Assembly: GCA_024233115.1 (NCBI GenBank) | Contig: JACKQB010000008.1 | Location: 1 to 64,000 of the forward strand | Reading direction: 5' to 3' | Length of the DNA: 64,000 bases | Origin: Akkermansiaceae bacterium | Lineage (GTDB): Bacteria; Verrucomicrobiota; Verrucomicrobiia; Verrucomicrobiales; Akkermansiaceae | Shown here: positions 60,530 through 64,000 of the stretch, piece after piece | Layout of the letters: each line of letters opens with the position of its first letter | Numbering within the stretch: the stretch's first letter is position 1 | Translations under genes and position numbers: made by a program | The notes under the pieces: model-generated | What the model saw: only the letters and a program-made list of their open reading frames with translations | Told to the model about the DNA's origin: nothing | Databases searched by the model: none

Positions 60530-61258
60530 ATGAAAATTTCACGAATATCCAGAACAAGTTACTTGGTAGCCATTGCATTGTTCGGGCCTCTTTTATGTTC
60601 TAACATTTTGGCCCAGACAGTTCCAAGATCAGCGGCAACACAAGACGATAACACGGTATTGGTCGACCTCACCGACGGCGCGGCATCAAAAACAACCGTG
60701 TCGAAAAATGGTGCAGCAATCACGAAGGGCTCACAGCCCAGTGAGGCTGGTGGTGTTGAGAAAAAAACCGAGCCCTCAGACAAGCCTGCAGGTGTTGAAA
60801 GTCCCGCAGCCAAATCTGGAACTACTCACAAGACAGCTGATGAGGGGATCCAGATCCATATCGAGAAATCTACCGGGAAATCCGGTGCCCTAAACCAGCC
60901 GGGTGCGGTGAAGGTCTATTCCCCGTGGCCAGCCAAACCGATAACGCCAGCACCTGCCGGTTGGAAATTTGCACCGGCACCGACTGGACTCAAACCTTAC
61001 AAGACGACGATTACACTCGGAAGCGGCAACACCGTCGACCTTTCAATCACACCATTTGTTCTGGTTCCTCATAGCGATGGACTCAATGCCATCCGTATTG
61101 CGGAGCCAGGATATGATCCCGCCCTGCAATACGCGCAGAAAGACACTGTCGGAACGATGCTGCAAACATCGACTGCGGAATTAGAGGACCACGAAAAGCA
61201 GGCGGCCGAGGCCATCAGCCGTTTACAACAATTACTATCATCCTTACCTCAGCAATAA
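60530..61258 (+). CDS. Exported Ser/Thr/Lys-rich protein with C-terminal coiled coil
   Basis: 242 residues. Signal peptide about 1-29 (ending SNILAQ). A low-complexity Lys/Ser/Ala region (about 40-130), a small beta domain (about 150-190, KTTITLGSGNTVDLSITPFVL) and a C-terminal helix (about 210-240, TAELEDHEKQAAEAISRLQQL). No recognised family. The design parallels the preceding protein (disordered spacer plus helix), so the two may pair through their C-terminal helices. Four bases before the next gene. Confidence 0.62.
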   Translation: MKISRISRTSYLVAIALFGPLLCSNILAQTVPRSAATQDDNTVLVDLTDGAASKTTVSKNGAAITKGSQPSEAGGVEKKTEPSDKPAGVESPAAKSGTTHKTADEGIQIHIEKSTGKSGALNQPGAVKVYSPWPAKPITPAPAGWKFAPAPTGLKPYKTTITLGSGNTVDLSITPFVLVPHSDGLNAIRIAEPGYDPALQYAQKDTVGTMLQTSTAELEDHEKQAAEAISRLQQLLSSLPQQ

Positions 61259-61262
61259 ACCC

Positions 61263-61736
61263 ATGAACGCAATCACCCTATCAACCACCACTCTGGCGCT
61301 GGGCGTCATGATTGGTATCACAGCAACACACCGCCACCAGGTGAACACTCTCGTGGAGCAGGGGCTGCCTACAAGAACCACACCTGCTGAAACACCCGTC
61401 TACGAGGTTGTGCCCACGCCCGAGCCGAACCAACCGGTGACGCTGGCTGCTTCTGACATCGCGCCCCGACAACGTCCGATCATCCCTTTGGTGATGGAAA
61501 CGGGCAACTCTCGCGACGACGCCCTGCTCGAAATTCTCGCCGCGATCCGCAATGAGCAGAAAACCATCCGCAGGCAGATTTCAGAAAGTAACCGTGACCT
61601 TGATGAGTTGACCTTCCGAGTCGACTCCCATAGCGATTCCTTCAAGCCATTGCGTACCGACATCGTGCGGCCCAAGCCACTTGAATCAGGTACACAGCAA
61701 CTTGGTGATGCTGGTATCTTGCCACCCAAACCATAG
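61263..61736 (+). CDS. Small single-pass membrane protein with C-terminal coiled coil
   Basis: 157 residues. An N-terminal hydrophobic helix (about 3-22, AITLSTTTLALGVMIGITAT), a Pro/Thr-rich segment, then a helical region (about 82-125, RDDALLEILAAIRNEQKTIR) likely to form a coiled coil. No recognised family. Last gene of the plus-strand pilus run; a strong bidirectional terminator follows 35 bases later. Confidence 0.65.
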   Translation: MNAITLSTTTLALGVMIGITATHRHQVNTLVEQGLPTRTTPAETPVYEVVPTPEPNQPVTLAASDIAPRQRPIIPLVMETGNSRDDALLEILAAIRNEQKTIRRQISESNRDLDELTFRVDSHSDSFKPLRTDIVRPKPLESGTQQLGDAGILPPKP

Positions 61737-61770
61737 TCGATGCGATTGTTGGCGTGGCAGCCAATCAAAC

Positions 61771-61806
61771 AAAAGCCCCGTTGCCTGATGGCAGCGGGGC
61801 TTTTTA
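61771..61806. terminator. bidirectional rho-independent terminator
   Basis: AAAAGCCCCGTTGCC / GGCAGCGGGGCTTTTT forms a long stem with a TGAT loop and one mismatch, with A-run before and T-run after. It sits between the plus-strand pilus locus and the converging minus-strand genes and can stop both. Confidence 0.93.
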
Positions 61807-61830
61807 TGAGAACGATTTGCGGGCAGAGGT

Positions 61831-62850
61831 CTATTCCGAGGAATTTACGTTTCCGTTAATTTTGATACTGCGTTTTATTTTTAGAGGGTAAGTCTGATCG
61901 AGCAAGTCTGCGCCCCATGGAGTCTCATGGATGAGTTCAACGGTGTAGGTGCCGTCTTCAGGGACTTTGGAATCGAGCTCCTCCAACACATAATTACGGT
62001 CAACAGGGATGGCATCATTGATACTGACGTAGCTGGTGTTTATGTTGAGCACCTCAGCTGGGTTAGCGTTGGGTGCACCCTTGTAGACCCTCAAGTAAGT
62101 CGTGCTGGAGGGGTAAAGGTCAGTCAGATCCACAGTGACATTTGGTATTTTAGCGTATTCAATAGTAGGATCGATACCGGAAATGGATCCTTTGGCGATC
62201 GGCCAGATCTGCACACGTTTGGTGGCTAACAAACTGGCGTCGGGAGCTATACCCCAGTCGGGGTTCGAATAGATGGAAAATATTTCCTCTCCTCGTGCAT
62301 CAGGGAGGTTGGTCGACTGAATCTGAGTGTAAATATTTGCGATCCGATGTGTACCGTTTGCCGTCACGGCGTCATGGTCATGGACTTCCCAGGTTGCGTT
62401 CTCCGGTACCTCGGTGCCTCCCGCGTCATAGACAGTGTGGCGGTGATCGAAGACAACCGATTTGGCAGCATCCTGAACGTCATCATCATCAGTAACCAAA
62501 CCGGTGACTACGTATTCTACTGTGAAAGGCTTGTCGACCCGGGTGCGGGGAATTGCTTCGTAGGGATCGCCGCTGGTGATCTTAATCGTTGATTGTGGAT
62601 GGTAACTTGAGACCGTTTTCTCATCGAGGAAGTAGGGGGTGTTGTCCTCGTTTTTGATGGTGTAGAGGCTGTAGCGCACACTTCCCAACACACCTCGTGT
62701 GTCGATGCGGGTGCCTTCAGGGTCGACGATCAATGTGTATTGAGTGCCGTCCTCGTGTTCTACCCTGATTTCGTTGGTATATCGATCGTCGGCTTGTGTC
62801 AGACCAAATGCACACAACGTACAGGTAAGGGTGATAAATGATTTTTTCAT
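61831..62850 (-). CDS. Exported beta-rich protein next to the pilus locus
   Basis: 339 residues. Signal peptide 1-20 (ending LTQA). The mature part is rich in Tyr, Thr, Asp and Val with alternating beta patterns (TQYTLIVDPEGTRIDTRG, FTVEYVVTGLVTDDDD, TYTVELIHETPWGADLL), consistent with several Ig-like domains. No family recognised. It converges on the pilus run and shares its terminator. It could be a pilus-associated adhesin or matrix protein. A cohort of three genes (this, 62872 and 63499) in the same direction with gaps of 21 and 36 bases suggests a second transcription unit coming from beyond the window. Confidence 0.7.
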   Translation of the reverse strand: MKKSFITLTCTLCAFGLTQADDRYTNEIRVEHEDGTQYTLIVDPEGTRIDTRGVLGSVRYSLYTIKNEDNTPYFLDEKTVSSYHPQSTIKITSGDPYEAIPRTRVDKPFTVEYVVTGLVTDDDDVQDAAKSVVFDHRHTVYDAGGTEVPENATWEVHDHDAVTANGTHRIANIYTQIQSTNLPDARGEEIFSIYSNPDWGIAPDASLLATKRVQIWPIAKGSISGIDPTIEYAKIPNVTVDLTDLYPSSTTYLRVYKGAPNANPAEVLNINTSYVSINDAIPVDRNYVLEELDSKVPEDGTYTVELIHETPWGADLLDQTYPLKIKRSIKINGNVNSSE

Positions 62851-62871
62851 GGCTGGTTCAGTGATGTGGGT

Positions 62872-63462
62872 TTACTGGGGGCCGAGTTTATTCGGTTTCT
62901 TATTTCCGTTTTTCGGATCTACTGTTGCTTTGTTCGGATCCTCTGGGGGGAGAAGGGCCTCAGCTTTGACGGTGATCGGTTGGCGATGGTAGGTGGCGAC
63001 CACGATTTTATTAAGACCTTTATAGGCTTCGATTGCCTTTTGGTCGACTTTCTCTTTTCCCTTGGCTTGGGCCATGGACACCTCATGAGTGTGGATCCAC
63101 CCGCCGTTTTTCTGTAGAAAGAGGGGCCAGTGTAGTAACTTGCCTTTAGGTTTTTGTACAATCTTATCCTTCAAATGAGGGGGGACATAGATGACCGCAT
63201 TCTTTGGCACCATACCCCAGTAGCCTCGGTATGAAAACAGGGTGGAAATGGCAAAGAGATCACGTTTTCTGATATTCACCAGTGGCTTGATGGGCTTACG
63301 CTCTTCACCGTATCGCTCGATTTCCTGCTCCTTCCGGGTTTTGGCCAATTCCTTGTGTGAAGGTGGTCGTGTGGCTGCTACTGGTTTTGGGGCACTCTTG
63401 TCTTCCTCGCCTAAGCAAGGAAGGGCAAGAGCGACAATGGCGAGTGTGGTGATTGTTTTCAC
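62872..63462 (-). CDS. Exported basic protein, unknown family
   Basis: 196 residues. Signal peptide about 1-18 (ending LPCLG). Mature part is Lys-rich (pI clearly basic), with a helical segment (about 35-60, HKELAKTRKEQEIERYGEER) and a small central domain (LFAISTLFSYRGYWGMVPKNAVIYVPPHL). The C-terminus is Asn/Lys/Pro-rich. Not recognised. Same direction and close spacing as 61831 and 63499. Confidence 0.68.
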   Translation of the reverse strand: MKTITTLAIVALALPCLGEEDKSAPKPVAATRPPSHKELAKTRKEQEIERYGEERKPIKPLVNIRKRDLFAISTLFSYRGYWGMVPKNAVIYVPPHLKDKIVQKPKGKLLHWPLFLQKNGGWIHTHEVSMAQAKGKEKVDQKAIEAYKGLNKIVVATYHRQPITVKAEALLPPEDPNKATVDPKNGNKKPNKLGPQ

Positions 63463-63498
63463 GGTGGGTTGTGGTGATAGAGATTCGCGTTTTGCTTG

Positions 63499-64000
63499 TT
63501 AGTTATTAACCTTGGTGAATCGGACTAGGATGATGGTGTCCTGCAAGTCGAAACCATAATGGTTTGGATCACTGTGGGTAAGTTCTGCCGCATAGATGAT
63601 GTCTAGTGGGCCGAGGGCAAGCTTGCCGTTTTTGATGTACGGGCGCATGTACTCGGAGGCCGATGTCTGATGCTGATATCCGGCGGCATTGTTAGGAGGC
63701 GAATCTCCATCCATAAGTACCTCGATATTGTCCGAGGGATTGTAATAATAGTCGTAGCCGCTCTGGTTCAGTTTGGCGCAGAAGCGAATTCTCTCACCTG
63801 CATTGACAATTCTATCGTCATAGATCCTGGTCGGATTTACGTCACTTCCTACACCGGTGTAGATATGCTGCCAGCCGCTAGAGGAGTAGTGAATATAGGA
63901 TTTGGCCGGGTACTCGCGACCAGACTGGTCGGTAATACCAACGCCGATGACATAGACCTGAACGCGTAATTTGCATTTTGTGACGATGTCGTCGTCGGGT
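63499..64000 (-). CDS. Uncharacterised protein, 5' end beyond the window
   Basis: The minus-strand frame is open from the right edge of the window to the TAA stop at 63499, about 166 codons, although no start is inside. The residues have real-protein character: YVIGVGITDQSGREYPAKSY, RIRFCAKLNQSGYDYYYNPS, NIEVLMDGDSPPNN, YMRPYIKNGKLALGPLDIIY and TIILVRFTKVNN. It reads as the C-terminal part of a beta-rich exported protein with a few aromatic repeats. No family recognised. A shorter version starting at the ATG at 63714 would cut through this conserved-looking region and is rejected. Confidence 0.7.
   Translation of the reverse strand, partial: PDDDIVTKCKLRVQVYVIGVGITDQSGREYPAKSYIHYSSSGWQHIYTGVGSDVNPTRIYDDRIVNAGERIRFCAKLNQSGYDYYYNPSDNIEVLMDGDSPPNNAAGYQHQTSASEYMRPYIKNGKLALGPLDIIYAAELTHSDPNHYGFDLQDTIILVRFTKVNN

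Noticed and set aside
63499..63714. Short 71-residue gene starting at the ATG at 63714
   Set aside because: The frame continues upstream without a stop to the window edge with protein-like sequence, so this is the end of a longer gene.

Overview
The window looks like chromosomal DNA of a Gram-negative member of the Verrucomicrobiota, probably Verrucomicrobiales (Akkermansiaceae/Rubritalea-like). The reasons are: PEP-CTERM proteins with the VPEPSSTALLGLGGLAL...RRRK type of tail; the sigma factor / FecR-LamG / PEP-CTERM / glycoside hydrolase gene order; and a pilus-like locus whose order (pilins, PilM/N-like, PilO-like, PilP-like, secretin) resembles, from memory, the Akkermansia Amuc_1102-1098 region. 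I saw no rRNA, tRNA, CRISPR array or prophage.

Layout. 0.1-1.2 kb: a PEP-CTERM surface protein, then about 680 bases with no gene I can support. 1.9-8.2 kb: a lipopolysaccharide core cluster with a family-4 glycosyltransferase, the heptose kinase WaaP, four further WaaP/InaA-like kinases and an LpxL-type acyltransferase with an odd C-terminal extension. 8.3-16.9 kb: priA, an ECF sigma factor with a membrane vWA protein, cardiolipin synthase, an antiporter and riboflavin synthase. 17-23.3 kb: folA, then GtrA / YdjC-type deacetylase / GT2 / ArnT-like transferase and a two-component system. The middle three match the logic of the Francisella FlmF2-NaxD-FlmK lipid A amino-sugar pathway.

23.6-26.3 kb and 35-37.7 kb are scarred by rearrangement. 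There is a 5'-truncated IS91-type transposase, a C-terminal lgt fragment, a nine-codon relic of a thyA 3' end, two other gene remnants, and three identical copies of a 67-bp lgt-derived repeat at the breakpoints. Between these lie a sigma/FecR-controlled fucosidase locus (26.4-32.8 kb), a cysteine-synthase-like enzyme, a Gfo/Idh/MocA oxidoreductase, and a GntR/LacI-type regulator divergent from a PEP-CTERM gene. 37.7-44.6 kb is a minus-strand housekeeping run: thyA, a GGQ release-factor-like gene, a methyltransferase, panB, folK, dapB, dapA, dapF, trpA.

44.8-61.8 kb is one long plus-strand locus ending in a strong terminator. It holds an ABC exporter pair, a His/Cys-rich protein, a PilT-like ATPase, two nearly identical tandem pilins, PilM/N-, PilO- and PilP-like proteins, a secretin, a stand-alone GspE-N/MshEN-like protein, PilB, PilC, a further pseudopilin and five small membrane or exported proteins with no recognised family. 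Three exported or unknown proteins converge on it from the right edge; the last runs off the window. I consider this pilus/type II-like machine, with its extra subunits and pilins apparently kept identical, the most interesting system here.
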